Shown one piece after another: positions 10,755-21,872 of a stretch of DNA of 64,000 bases. Every line of letters begins with the position of its first letter. The first letter of the stretch is position 1. The stretch lies in contig NC_023753.2 in the NCBI RefSeq assembly GCF_000499845.2, positions 19,380,477 to 19,444,476 on the forward strand, read 5' to 3'. The translations under genes were made by a program, and so were the position numbers. The notes beneath the pieces were generated by a model, which was not told the DNA's origin, did no database searches, and saw only the letters and a program-made list of their open reading frames with translations. This DNA is from Phaseolus vulgaris. Its lineage: Eukaryota; Streptophyta; Magnoliopsida; Fabales; Fabaceae.

Positions 10755-13700
10755 TCAACTAAAATAAAACTTCAAGTTGGCTGCATTCCAGCTACGCGGA
10801 ATGGGACCCCCCTCCAAGGTCTCTAGGTTGTACGTTGCCTTTAGCCTCGGTAATTCTGAAGGGCCCGGTCCACTTGGGAGACAGCTTATTCTCCAGCTCG
10901 TATGGATGAGCCTTCCTCATAACTAGGTCGCCAATCTGAAACTGTCGTGGCTTCACCTTAGAGCTGCATTGTCGCTCCACTCTTCTCTTTACTGCTTCAG
11001 CCTTTATTCTGGCCTCCTCCCTGGCTTCTTCTAGTAGGTCCAGGTTCACCCGCCTTTCTTCGTTGGATTCCTCCACCACAAAGTTTTTGAAACGTCGCGA
11101 GCTTTCGTGTATCTCTACCGGGATCATCGCATCCGACCCATACACTAAGCTGAAAGGCGTCTCCGTGGTAGAAGATTGGGGCGTGGTGTGGTATGCCCAT
11201 ACGATCCTTGGTACTTCCTCCGCCCACGCCCCTTTGGCCTTCTCTAGCCTTCTCTTTAGCCCCCTCAGCAAAACTCTGTTTGCTGACTCTACTTGCCCGT
11301 TGGTCTGGGGGTGTTCGACTGATGCGAACACTTGCTTAATGCCTACCTCAGCGCACAGGTTTCTCAACTGCTGACTGGCAAACTGGGTTCCATTATCGGA
11401 TATCATCCGCATAGGTAGGCCAAAGCGACACACAATGTTCTTCCACACAAAGTGTTGCACCTTGTGCGTAGTGATCTGTGCCACGGGCTCCACCTCTATC
11501 CACTTGGTGAAGTACTTGATGGCAACGATCAGGTACTTCATCTGCCTTATCGCCAGTGGGAACGGACCTAGGATGTCAATCCCCTAGGTATGGAAGGGCC
11601 ACGGGCTGTATATGGATCTCAGCTCTTCTGGTGGCGCCTTGTGCCAGTCGGCGTGTTTTTGACATTGCTTACAACGCTGGGCGTGTCGCACGCAATCTTC
11701 CTTTACTGTTGGCCAAAAAAAAACCTGCGCGTACTACCTTAGAGGCTAAGGACCTTCCTCCTACGTGGCTCTCACAAATGCCTTCGTGTAGCTCCGCCAT
11801 TATTCGGGCACTCGTCGCCGCTCACGCACGTCAAGATAGGGTGGGTGAACCCGTGCCTGAACAACACCCCGTCCACCAGAGTGTACCTTGCGGCATTTCT
11901 CTTAACCTTCTTACCCTCTTCAGGCTCCACTAGGAGAGCCCCATCCGCTAGGTATCGTCTGTATGGCGTCATCCAGGTGTCTCCTTCGGCTAAGGCGCAT
12001 ATCTGCGTCTGCCTTCCTTCTTCGGGCGTGTCCGCGTATGCGCTGATGCGGGGCGTCTTCAGCGTATCTTGGGTCAAAGAACGATGACTCCTTGGCCTCC
12101 CTCTTGCTGTACAAATCTGGAGGACATCCACCCTGTTATCTTCCACGAACTTACGCGGAGCTTTGAGCGTCTCTTGGATTACTGTCCTCTGTCTACCCCC
12201 TTTGCCTGAGCTGGCCAGCTTGGCAAGCAAGTAAGCTCTGGCATTCTGTTCCCTCGGGACATGTACTAGCTCAAGAGCGCCAAATGCTCCTCTCAACAGT
12301 TGAACGTATTGCAGATATGCTGCCATCTGTGGGTCTTTCGCCTGGAACTCACCCGACACTTGCCCTGTAATCAGTTGGGAATCACTCTTTACCAAGAGGT
12401 TCTGCGCGCCCATTTCTTTAACTAGGAGCATTCCTGCGATCAGGGCTTCATACTCAGCCTGGGTATTACTTGCCCTGAAGGCGAAGTGCAGAGCTTGCTC
12501 GATCAACACACCATTGGGTCCCTCCAAGACTATTCCCGCACCACTTCCCTCCTGATTGGAGGAGCCATCAACCGAGAGTAACCACCGCGAGCCCGCCTCC
12601 ACCTCTTGTTCACCTCCGGGCGAGAGTTCTGCCACAAAATCCGCGTATACTTGCCCTTTGATGGATCCTCTAGGCTCATACTGGATGTCGAATTCTGACA
12701 ACTCCACCGCCCAGCGCACCATTCTTCCAGCCACGTCAGGCTTCTGCAGCACCTTCTGTATAGGGAGGTTTGTCATCACTACCACTGTAAAGCTGTGGAA
12801 GTAATGACGGAGCCTCCTGGCTGAAAACACCACTGCTAACGCTGCCTTCTCCACCGCCTGGTATCTCGTCTCCGCGCCTTGTAATGCCTTGCTCACGAAA
12901 TAGATGGGCTTTTGACTCTGGTCCTGCTCCTGGACCAGCACAGAGCTGATAGCCCGCTCTGTCACCGTGAAGTACAGCCGGAGGGGCACGCCTGTTACCG
13001 GTTTGCAGAGGACCGGTGGCGTCGCCAGGTATTCTTTCAACTTAATGAAAGTCGCTTCGCATTCGTCGGTCCATGCAAAGAGACTATTTCTCTTGAGGCA
13101 CTGGAAATATGGGTGCCCCTTCTCTCTCCCGGCAGAAACAAACATTGAGAGCGCCGCCATCCGTTCCGTCAGCTGCTGCACTTCCTTTACTGACGTCGGA
13201 CTTCACATGGCGATAATCGCTGCGCATTTGTCGGGGTTCGCCTCTATTCCCCTCTCCGTGAGCATGAAACCTAGGAACTTACCGGCCTCTACCCCGAAGA
13301 CACACTTCTCAGGGTTTAGTTTGAGGCGATATTTGGATATAGTGACGAACAACTCCTCTAGGTCTGCCACGTGTTGTGCCCTATCTTGCGACACCACCAC
13401 CATGTCATCCACGTAGGCGTATACATTCCTTCCCAACATGGGCGCTAGGACCTTGTCGATCAGCTTTTGGTAGGTGGCGACCGCGTTTTTCAGCCCGCAT
13501 CACCTTGTAACAGTAATTGCAAGTCTCTGTCATGAATGTTGTTTTGCTCTCATCTCTCGGGTGCATTTTGATCTGGTTGTATCCCAAGAACGCATCCAGG
13601 AAGCTTAGCACCTTGCAGCCGGATGCACTATCCACCAACGCGTCGATGCTGGGTAGTGGGTATGAGTCCTTCGGGCATGCCTTATTTAAGTCCGTGAAGT

Positions 13701-15657
13701 CCACGCACATCCTCCACTTCCCATTCGCCTTCTTCACCAGGACAACGTTGGCTAGCCACTCAGGGTATTGAATCTCCCTGATGTGGCCAGCACTCAGCAG
13801 CTTCTGCGTTTCCTCCTTTACCACCAGCTGCCTCTCTTCGTTAAACTTTCTCCTTCTTTGGCGCACGGGGCGGACCGTGGCGTCCATGCTGAGGTGATGA
13901 CATTGGAAATCCGGGTCGATGCCGGGCATATCCGAGGCAGACAATGCGAAGGCATCCAAGTTGCGTGAAATCACTTCTGCCACCCCCTCCTGCTCTTCTT
14001 GGCTCAGCAAACGCCCTAGCTTAAACGTTTTGCCGCCAATCTCCCTCTCCACGGCGTTAGCCGCCTGTTGATCCCTGCTATTATCCTGAATGGGCGCCGC
14101 CTCTTCCACGGGCGCCGTATCGTCAGGTCCCTCCTCCATGAGTGTATCTACCTCGGGCGTCGCCCTCACGGGTCTGGCCTCGTCAGGCGTTGTCTCGACG
14201 GGCGTCGCCTCAATCATCGATGTGTCCACACTGGGCGGACGCTCAAACACCATGAACACGCTTTTCTTCGTTTTCAGGCTGTTTTCATAACACTTCCGAG
14301 CCTCCTCCTGATCCGACTTGATAACTATCACCTTGCCGCTGAGGTCCGGCAGCTTCATCTTCATATGGCGCGTGGAGGCTACTGCGTTCAGCCTATTCAA
14401 CGCCGGTCTGCCCAACAAAATGTTGTAGGCGGAGTTGGCGTTTACGACCAAATACCGGATGCTTTCGGTACGCGAGGCCTCTCCATCCGTGAACGTAGTC
14501 CTCAACTCCAGGTAGCCTCGGACTTCCACCTGGTTATCCGCAAACCCATATAGGCACCCTGTGTAGGGTCTCAAAAGGTCGGGAGACAAACGTAACTTGT
14601 TGAATGTCGACCAGAACATGACGTCTGCTGAACTTCCCTGGTCGACAAGAACCCTGTGCACCTTTCTTCCAGCCGTGACAACCGAAATGACCACGGGGTC
14701 ATTGTCATGCGGCACCACGTCTTGGAGATCCCCTCTCGTGAACACGAGGTCCGATTCCCACGGCTCACCCGAGATCCTTTCTTCGATCGAGTTGACCCCC
14801 CTCGCGTATTTCTTTCGCTGGGACGTGGTGGGTCCTCCGCTGGAAAAACCTCCAGCAATGGTGTGAACCTCGCCGAGAACGGGCATCTCGTGCGCTTGCT
14901 CTTCTGTTGGTGCCGGCAGGGCGGCGGTCGCGGCGGATTCCGCGACGTAATCCTTCAGAAACCCACTTCTCACCAGCTCATCGAGCTGGTAACCCAACGA
15001 GAGGCAATTGTCAATGTGATGACCAAAGGTCTCGTGGAACTCGCACCAAGAGTCTTTCCGTGGCCTTAACACCTTGTCAGTTTTCGCCGGTCGCCTCAAC
15101 CTCTGAGCTATATAAGGCACGACGATCAGGTCCTTCAACTCCACTACAAAGTTGTATCTCGCCGGCCTTACCCTCTCCCTAGCCGGGCGATCGCCCCCTG
15201 CTGGAACAACTGTGACAGCTGCTGAAAAGAGGTGATATGGCCGTTAGGAAGGCTGATAAAACAATCCATGGCCATTCTTGTCAAAGTGCTCATGAAGAGC
15301 TTGCATCTTGCGGCGTCAGAGCCGCTTACTGACACCATTTGTGTGTGGAACACCGTGAGATGCGCCGCATCTAGGATCTCCTGCGAGAAGGGAGTGGAAA
15401 ACTCCCTTGGCGGGGTGAGATGCTCCATCTCTTCGTGCTCGCGTTGCCCCTGGTTGTTCCTCAGACCCCGGCGCAACTCCTCATTAACGCGACGGAGCTC
15501 TTCGTTCCTCACATGCGAGGCGTCGAGATCCGCCTGCATGCGTTCTTGTTCTATCTTCGAATCCGCCATATCATCCTGCAGCCCCCGCATTATCTCCAGT
15601 ACCTGCTGCATGGACATTTCTTCTCCCGCGTGCGGTACCTCGTCTAGTGGTGGCCAT
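10755..15657 (-). pseudogene. E2 gag-pol, broken
   Basis: Polyprotein remnant: coiled-coil Gag N terminus (15617-15400), zinc-knuckle region WCEFHETFGH (about 15055), protease VDQGSSAD (about 14640), RT, RNase H, aRNase H and integrase with SDNGTQF (about 11400). Probable start ATG at 15657-15655. Damage: a small frameshift in the Gag N terminus, an in-frame loss of about 20 codons before FHTQMV (15350), a deletion of about 150 codons of Gag near 15175, a frameshift near 13500 just before YVDD, a TGA at 13203-13205, a frameshift near 11800, a TAG in the first integrase Asp region (11584-11586) and a frameshift near 10840. In the aRNase H the last catalytic Asp (ARADLL in relatives) is Tyr (codon 12233-12231). 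The natural stop would be at 10755. Confidence 0.88.
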
Positions 15658-15736
15658 TCCTCACTGTTTTCTCAGACGTTATCATGACTTGATAGATCTT
15701 TTTCAAACTTGCGATGGGACCAATGTTTTATATCGT

Positions 15737-15754
15737 GCCCCACGGCGGGCGCCA
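15737..15754 (-). other. E2 primer binding site, tRNA-Lys(CUU)-like
   Basis: In element sense TGGCGCCCGCCGTGGGGC, two bases after the 5' LTR. It complements the 3' end of plant tRNA-Lys(CUU) as I recall it, with one mismatch (G for A). E4 and E6 have the perfect form. Confidence 0.65.
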
Positions 15755-15756
15755 AA

Positions 15757-16072
15757 TGTTCCATCTGGTTGACCTGGGACGTCTTCGTGCGCGACCTCAA
15801 CCGTCAGCTAGGGACTCCTTCCCACTGGTTACCTGTGGATTCCTGCAAAGAAGGACAAAGGGCGCCCTAGCGGCCGTTTGCACTTCGGCGCTCAAGTCAG
15901 CCAGCAAGAAACACCAAAAACTCTGCACCTCCGTATTGGAGCACCGTGTATGGCACTCTGAAGGTGGTAAAAAGGAAACTGTGTCTAGTGTATATTTTCT
16001 TGTTTTGGCCAAAATCCTTCCCTAGTCCCTTGTCCGTACCCCAAGGCTCGAGCAAGCAACTAGCGTGTTTCT
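15757..16072 (-). repeat. E2 5' LTR, truncated
   Basis: It starts TGTTCCATCTGG and follows the left LTR from 3822 closely for about 316 bp up to GTGTTTCTG. At 16073 the sequence switches to integrase of E3. About 850 bp of LTR are missing. Confidence 0.85.
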
Positions 16073-16642
16073 GTGGAGCACCCACAAACGAATGGGCAGG
16101 TAGAGTCAGCTAATCGGGTGTTGTTGAGAGGCTTGAAGAGGAGGTTGGAGAAGGCAAAGGGGTCTTGGGCGGAAGAGGTTCCCCGTATAGTGTGGGCATA
16201 CCATACGACTGAGCAATCGGGAACCCATGAAACCCCGTTTAGCTTGGTGTATGGGTGCGATGCGATGATCCCAGTTGAAACCCAGGAAAGCTCGCCAAGA
16301 TTCCAGAACTTCGTGGCGGAAGACTCAAACGCAGAAAGGAGAATGAACTTGGATTTGCTGGATGAGGTCAGGGAGGAAGCAAGGGTGAAGGCTGAAGAAG
16401 TAAAGAGAAGAGTTGAACGCAAGTACAACACCAGAATAAGACCAAGGCAATTCAGAGATGGCGACCTGGTGATGAGGAAGGCCCACCAGTACGAGATGCA
16501 GAACAAATTGTCGCCCAAGTGGACAGGACCGTTTAGAATAACCGAAGCACTCGGGAACGGCGCCTACCGCCTGGAGATACTGGAAGGAGGGGCGATTCCT
16601 CGCACTTGGAACGCCACCCATCCCAAGTTTTATTACAGTTAA
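16073..16642 (+). pseudogene. E3 integrase C-terminal fragment
   Basis: 189 open codons. It begins at HPQTNGQVESANR, which carries the third catalytic residue (Glu) of the DDE triad, and runs to the natural stop after WNATHPKFYYS. It covers the end of the core and the C-terminal DNA-binding region (GDLVMRKAH, LSPKWTGPFRI). The first two catalytic Asp residues and the zinc finger are gone because of the junction with the E2 LTR at 16072/16073. It looks open only because it is short. Confidence 0.85.
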
Positions 16643-18263
16643 AAGCATTGTAAGTAGCGATTAGCTTGAATAGTTTAAAGTAGTTTCAGTTAAAACAGTT
16701 TTTCAAAGTGGCACTCTTTTTTCCCTAAGGAGGGTTTTTAATGAGGCCACCCAATAAAGGAAGTTTCCAAGTTTATCAAAGTTTCCAATTTCATTAAGTT
16801 TGCATGCTCATAGTTTTTTTAAAGTTTTCGGAGAAAGGCTTTATCGCCTTTGCACAATTTAAAGAAATGATGAATTCAGATCGCATGCGTCCGGTACAAA
16901 GTTTTAAAGTATAAAGCTTTTTTTTAGTTTTCATCGCTAGTAGGCGAGAAAGAGATTAAAAAGATCTCCTCGCCTGGAGCGAGTGCAGGCAAGAAAGAGA
17001 TTAAAAAGACCTCCTCGCCTCGAGCGAGTGCAGGCAAGAAAGAGATCGAAAAGACCTCCTCGCCTCGAGCGAGTGTAGGCGAGAAAGAGATCGAAAAGGC
17101 GACGAGCGAGTGTAGGCGAGAAAGAGATCGAAAAGACCTCCTCGCCTCGAGCGAGTGTAGGCGAGAAAGAGATCGAAAAGACCTCCTCGCCTCGAGCGAG
17201 TGTAGGCGAGAAAGAGATTGAAAAGACCTCCTCGCCTCGAGCGAGTGCAGGCAAGAAAGAGATTAAAAGTCCTCCTCGCCCTGAGCGAGTACAGGCAAAA
17301 GCAGATCATAAGACCTCTTTGCATAAGCAAATTGAGGCAAGTTGAAAGTCCTCAGTGCATCCCGGGGAGGAGGAGATGTAACCCCTGGGCAAGTTGAGGC
17401 AACAGAAAAAGTCCTTCTCACCCTCGAGTAAGTTCAGGCAAAATGAAGCTGAAAAGTCAGGGGTGTTAATGATCTTAAGTATGGGAAAGGAGAGTTGATG
17501 AAAGCGCCTTTCCCCTTGAGTGAAACATCAATATTGACCTAGTAAGACCAGTTAAAAAGAGATTAAAGGGTGGTTGGGGAAGGTTCACAGAGGACACCTT
17601 ACCGCCCAAATCATTGTCCTAAAACTCAGGGAGGTAGAGAAGGATCCGAAAGGCGGCTCTACCCCAGATGAGGGGGCAATGATTTAAGTTATCTCAGGTT
17701 AAAGACTCGGGGAAGGTAGAGGGAGATCCGAAAGGCAGCTCTCCTTCCAGATGAGCAAAGATGAAGTCATGAGGTGGTCCCGCAGGGGACGTTTTCAGAC
17801 AAAAGGAAAATGGCGTCGACAAAAACCCATGGCTTGAGATTGAGATAGAAAGAGGATCACACGGCGAGAGCCAGATCAGCAAAGTTTTGGGCGATAATGT
17901 AGAAATACGCTTATCCTTTGGCAGATCAGGCGAGTGAGGTTTCAGATACTAAGATCGACCTATGCCCATTTGACCAAGTAAGTGATTTCGCGTTAAACGT
18001 TATTGCTACGGACTAACCGTTTGTTGAGTTAAAGTGATTCCAGAGAATTAAGTACCAATTTGTGCGAAGTGCATTTGGTTGAGTAAAAACCAACCATTCA
18101 AACCAGGTGATCGCACAATAGATAAATTAGAAGACCCCATATATATGCACACATGTATATCAAACAGTTCAAGCAGAATAAAAATTATTACAAACAAGTC
18201 AAAATTAAAAACAAGAGTTTCAAGGATACAAGAGTTTCAAAGGTACGAGAATATCAAAGGCGG
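16643..18263. other. E3 spacer between integrase and antisense gene
   Basis: No gene seen. It contains the conserved block (16709-16760, AATAAA 16753-16758), a 45-bp minisatellite (16943-17295), degenerate relatives of it to about 17460, and AT-rich unique-looking sequence to 18263. Pieces such as CAGGGAGGTAGAGAAGGATC...GATGAGGG (17623-17680, again about 17706-17755) recur in the spacer of E7 near 43840. Confidence 0.6.
16943..17295. repeat. 45-bp minisatellite in E3 spacer, about 8 copies
   Basis: The unit starts GCGAGAAAGAGATCGAAAAG and continues with CTCCTCGCCTCGAGCGAG. One unit near 17095 has an internal deletion. The 45-bp period is a multiple of three, which produces long but meaningless open frames on the minus strand. 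Confidence 0.9.
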
Positions 18264-19539
18264 TGATCCGATCGGTCATCGGTAGTCGATGACGTCAGCA
18301 TCAGAGAACCACGTGGACCACTCGCAGGGTGACACGTGGACCAGGTGGCAGAGAGGTCAGGGGGACGATCGCCAAAAGAGGTGATTGGTGGTCAGTAACC
18401 AAGTGACCACCAACAGATCAGGCGGCAGAGAGGTCAGGGGGACGATCGCCAAAAGAGGTGATCGGTGGTCAGTAACCAAGTGACCACCAACAGATCAGGC
18501 GGCAGAGAGGTCGGGGGACAGATCACCCAGAATGGTGATCGGTGGTCAGTAGCCAAGTGGCCACCAACGGACCAGTTCTCAGACTAACGCCTGAAGGTAG
18601 AACGCGAGAAACAGATAAAGACTGATCAGTCATCGGGGTATTGTCATCGGGGTCTCGTGTTACACGCAGTTAAACTGGGAATGAGGTTCCCAGTGAGAGC
18701 GTTACGCATGGATCTCGCATGAGCACACCTCAGGGAATCATGCACGAGAGTGGCCTGAGGGAACTAGTAAACCAGTCGGTGGTTGGTGATTCCCTCAACC
18801 CATTACGTGCATGGCATCGTGAGGGGTAAGCTGTATACTCAGAGAGCAACGTTTGGTGAGTGTGCCTAGACCAGCCACACCCGACGTTCTCCCAAGAGTA
18901 TGCGATCTGCCCAGATAAGGGAAACATCCTAAGTTACTCCGCAAGGGCGTAACTTAGGCACACAAAGAGAGGCGCTAGAGCCCTTCCAGTAAGTGACACG
19001 TGTGTGGTTAGATGTGAGTTGCAGGCCTCCACGTGTCACCATCTGAGAGGGGTGCGGTCCAGACAAAAGAGCACTCCGTGCCACTAAAGGTACAGACAGG
19101 CGCAGCCAAGCGCAGAGACGCGCAGACATGCATAGACTCTCACGCTCCCCACCGGTGATTCTGAAGGTACGCTTTCTGTGAAAAGCATGACAGGGTTCTG
19201 ACACATGCCAGAAAAGCATAACAGAATTCTGTTATGCCCAGAAGCAGGGAAAGAGAGATAAAAGAGAGAATCAGGGTGAGGGTGAGGGAGACGAAAAACA
19301 GAGTGCAAGAGTTCTTACACACACACTGCTAGTTTTCTAGTTTTTGGTGGTTCTGTGGACTAACTTGATCGTCGGAGTGCAAACGGCCGCTAGAGGCGCC
19401 GTCTGTGTGTTTTGCAGGTCACATTTGAAGACATCTAAGAGAAGGTTCGGAGGGTGATTCTGCAGAAGACGCAGTCGCGTAGACAGGGCAGAGAGTGCTA
19501 CGAAGCGATTCATCCACGTTCGAGTTGCCGGCAGGATCA
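18264..19539 (+). mobile_element. Solo LTR of the E6 family
   Basis: It begins TGATCCGATCGG (18264) and ends CCGGCAGGATCA (19539), the exact ends of the E6 LTR in sense orientation. It is flanked by GGCGG on both sides (18259-18263 and 19540-19544), a perfect 5-bp target duplication. No internal element sequence adjoins it. It formed either by LTR-LTR recombination of a complete insertion or by an equivalent deletion. Confidence 0.92.
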
Positions 19540-19574
19540 GGCGGTAAAGTTGAAATGGCAGATGGGAGTAGCAG

Positions 19575-21272
19575 TTAAGTCGAAGGCATGATCTTGCCAT
19601 CCACCACTTCGTTATACACCGAAAACTCTGAGAGGTCAAGGTCGGGAAACTTGCAAGCGAACTGCTCCAAAGCCGCTCCAAACCCGGAAGTAAGAACTTG
19701 GGCAGCTTCAAGTTGAAGCTCGTCAATCTTCGTTTTGAACCCACTGTTCTCTTTCACGAGCCTGGGTGATTTCAAGCTCGAGCTCTTCGACCTTCTCCTT
19801 GAACCCACTATTTTCTTCGCGAACTCGGGCAAGCTCGGCAGCAGTTTCGCTCAGTTCTTTGACTTTCCCCAGGAGGGTCTCCCTCTCAATCGACCTTTTC
19901 TCCAGCTTGGCCATCTGTTTGGCGTCGGTCTTCCGGGCCTCCTCCAACATTGCAATTTTCTCCCTCATAGGGACGAGTTTGCTCTCCAACTCGACGGCAT
20001 CCTGAAGCTTGTCGTGCAATTTCTGGCGTAGTTCAGCTCTGTCTTTGCGCAAGCTTCAGAGCTCTTCGTTGAGAGCGTTTTCAACCCGTGAGAACTCCAA
20101 GCCCTGCATCATCATGTCGCACTTGATCTTCTCAGCTTCAGCTCTCGCAGTGCTCGCCACTTCCTGATGGACGCGGGTATCGAGCTCGGACTTGTCCAAG
20201 GTGTCTTTTAGCCCTTCACTGACGATTTGGGGAAGACACTCATCGACCATGGCGTTTAGGCGCACGGTGAAAGACTTCAAGGCTTCCTGGAGAGGAGCTG
20301 GAAGGCTTGGAGTTGTTGGAGGAGCTGAAGGTTGATGCTCACCGCCACCCTCTCAAGGTTGGATAGCGAGAGGAGCCTCGAGGCCTGGTGGTGAGGCGGG
20401 GAGTTCTGTTGCGACTCTAGAGGAAGCTTGCGTATCAGCAAGCTGTTCAGGTGTAGCTTCAGCAGCCGAGGCGTTTGAAACAAGAACATCCCCAACAGAC
20501 TCGAATGGCGTGGATGCGCTGGGGAGGTTCTCGACGTAGTCAGGAGGGGCGACCTCAGCTGCTGGTTGTTCAGTTGCAACTCCCCTTTTTCTTTTGCAGA
20601 TCATCCCGTCCTCGGTACTTTCATCAGCTTCACCATCTGATACAACCCTGGGGGCTTTCCTCTTGGCCCTCTTGGGTAGTAATTTCTTCTGCTCAAGGGC
20701 GGGAAGGACAACGACGTTAGACGGCCAACTGGTGGAGGATTGCTTTGAGCAGCGGCGATCTCTGCAACCGAGTTTGGGACGGTTTGAGAGCCCGCCGCTA
20801 GATTGTGGAGCTTGGCTATGGAGCGCAACTCAGGCATCCTTCCTTTTCCCATCATCATATCTGCACAAAGAGGCCAACAATTACAAACCAATATGCGTAG
20901 GAAGATGAGCAGTGTAAATCAATGCATGGAACAAGTTAAGACTATGCGCGAATTCAAGCTAAGGGGACTCGGAGGTAGGACTTAAAGACGAACCTATATG
21001 AACGTCAAGTTGGCCTTCTTGGAACTCAACGGCGATGATGGAGGAGGTGACTAGCGTCACGTTGGAGGAGGCGACTCCTTTCCAGAATTTGCATAAGTCT
21101 TTGTCGAGCTCCCCCATCTTCTCTGGCCCCCTAGCCCTCCTGAAGCTATCCTCTTTCTTCCCCTTATTCACCCAGTACAAGGGGAACCCGTCGAGGAGGG
21201 TGGGGTCTTGAGCGCTGCAGCAGAGGCGCACGAATTTCCCTTTCCAGTCTTTATAAGATTGCTGCAGCAGAG
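19575..21272 (-). pseudogene. E3 antisense gene, 5'-truncated and broken
   Basis: Minus-strand copy of the antisense gene. Exon 1 is truncated at the C3 junction and ends at 20994 (ATAG/GTTCG); exon 2 starts at 20860 after TTTGTGCAG (133-nt intron, phase 1 as in the other copies). It shows [10 protein letters not shown], the exon-2 start MMMGKGRMPELR, KRKRG (NLS-like), a coiled coil and the C-terminal motif DLDLSEFSVYNEVVDGK, ending at the TAA at 19577-19575. Frameshifts near 20720 and 19760 and stops near 20350 and 20056 destroy it. At the 5' break GTGCGCCTCTGCTGCAGC occurs twice (21216-21233 and 21261-21278). Confidence 0.75.
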
Positions 21273-21872
21273 GCGCACGTTAAGTTTGTTTTGGCTTTTC
21301 AAATATTTAAGAGATTCATGATCACTATGTATCACAAACTCTTTGGGAAAAAGATAGTGTTGCCAAGTAAACAAAGCCCTAACAAGTGCATATAATTCCT
21401 TATCATAGGTGGAATAATTGAAATGACTTCCCTTCAATTTCTCACTAAAATAGGTTATGGGGTGGCCCTCTTGAAGGAGAACAGCCCCAATACCTATGCT
21501 TGAAGCATCACACTCAATCTCAAATGTCTTAGTCAAATTAGGAAGGGCCAAGATGGGAGCATTGGTCAATTTTTCTTTCAAAGTGTCAAAAGCATTTTGT
21601 TGTGCTTCTCCCCAATGAAAGACCACATCTTTTTTCACTATGTCATTGAGTGGTGCGGCAATGGTACCAAAGTTTGGGACAAATCTTCTATAGAAAGAAG
21701 CAAGTCCATGAAAACTTCGGACCTCATTCAAAGATTTCGGTGTAGGCCAATTTTGAATGGCCACCACCTTTGTTTTGTCCACATGGACCCCTTTACAACT
21801 CACAACAAACCCTAGGAATTATATATGATCAAGAGGAAACATACATTTAGCAAGGTTAGCATACAAATATTC
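21273..21872 (-). pseudogene. C3: chromovirus RT/RNase H fragment
   Basis: The minus-strand frame reads [15 protein letters not shown], then the thumb region [20 protein letters not shown] and the RNase H start [20 protein letters not shown] to [15 protein letters not shown]. This is a different Ty3/gypsy branch from the Tat elements (chromovirus type, possibly Reina). An in-frame stop lies near 21817. The left end is cut within RNase H at the E3 antisense gene. The right end is cut within RT by E4 at 21873. Nothing of its gag, protease or integrase is present here. Confidence 0.82.

Larger units (their letters stand above)
3822..16072 (-). mobile_element. E2: Tat-type Ty3/gypsy element with two antisense genes
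   Basis: Minus-strand element: 5' LTR fragment 15757-16072, primer site 15737-15754, gag-pol 15657-10755, then two genes on the plus strand (B 9397-10362, A 5736-8014), polypurine tract 4989-5002 and 3' LTR 3822-4988. Gag-pol is dead. The 5' LTR stops after about 316 bp, where integrase sequence of E3 begins, so the right target duplication is lost. Having two antisense genes, each preceded by LTR-like GC-rich sequence, is unique in this window. It suggests an internal duplication or recombination between two relatives. Confidence 0.85.
16073..21272 (+). mobile_element. E3: Tat-type remnant (integrase end, spacer, antisense gene)
   Basis: Plus-strand remnant of the E5/E7-like family. It starts inside integrase, passes the conserved block and a minisatellite spacer, and ends in exon 1 of its antisense gene at about 21272, where chromovirus RT begins. 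Both LTRs, gag, protease, RT and the N-terminal part of integrase are missing. A solo LTR of the E6 family (18264-19539) sits in the spacer just before the antisense gene's 3' end. Confidence 0.8.

Noticed and set aside
16943..17295. CRISPR-like array
   Set aside because: Units are contiguous without unique spacers, and the context is a plant retrotransposon.
16937..17330. Minus-strand open frames of about 105-109 aa with repeated SRRGGLFDLF-type units
   Set aside because: They are produced by the 45-bp minisatellite, whose period is a multiple of three; no start context, no homologues in other elements.
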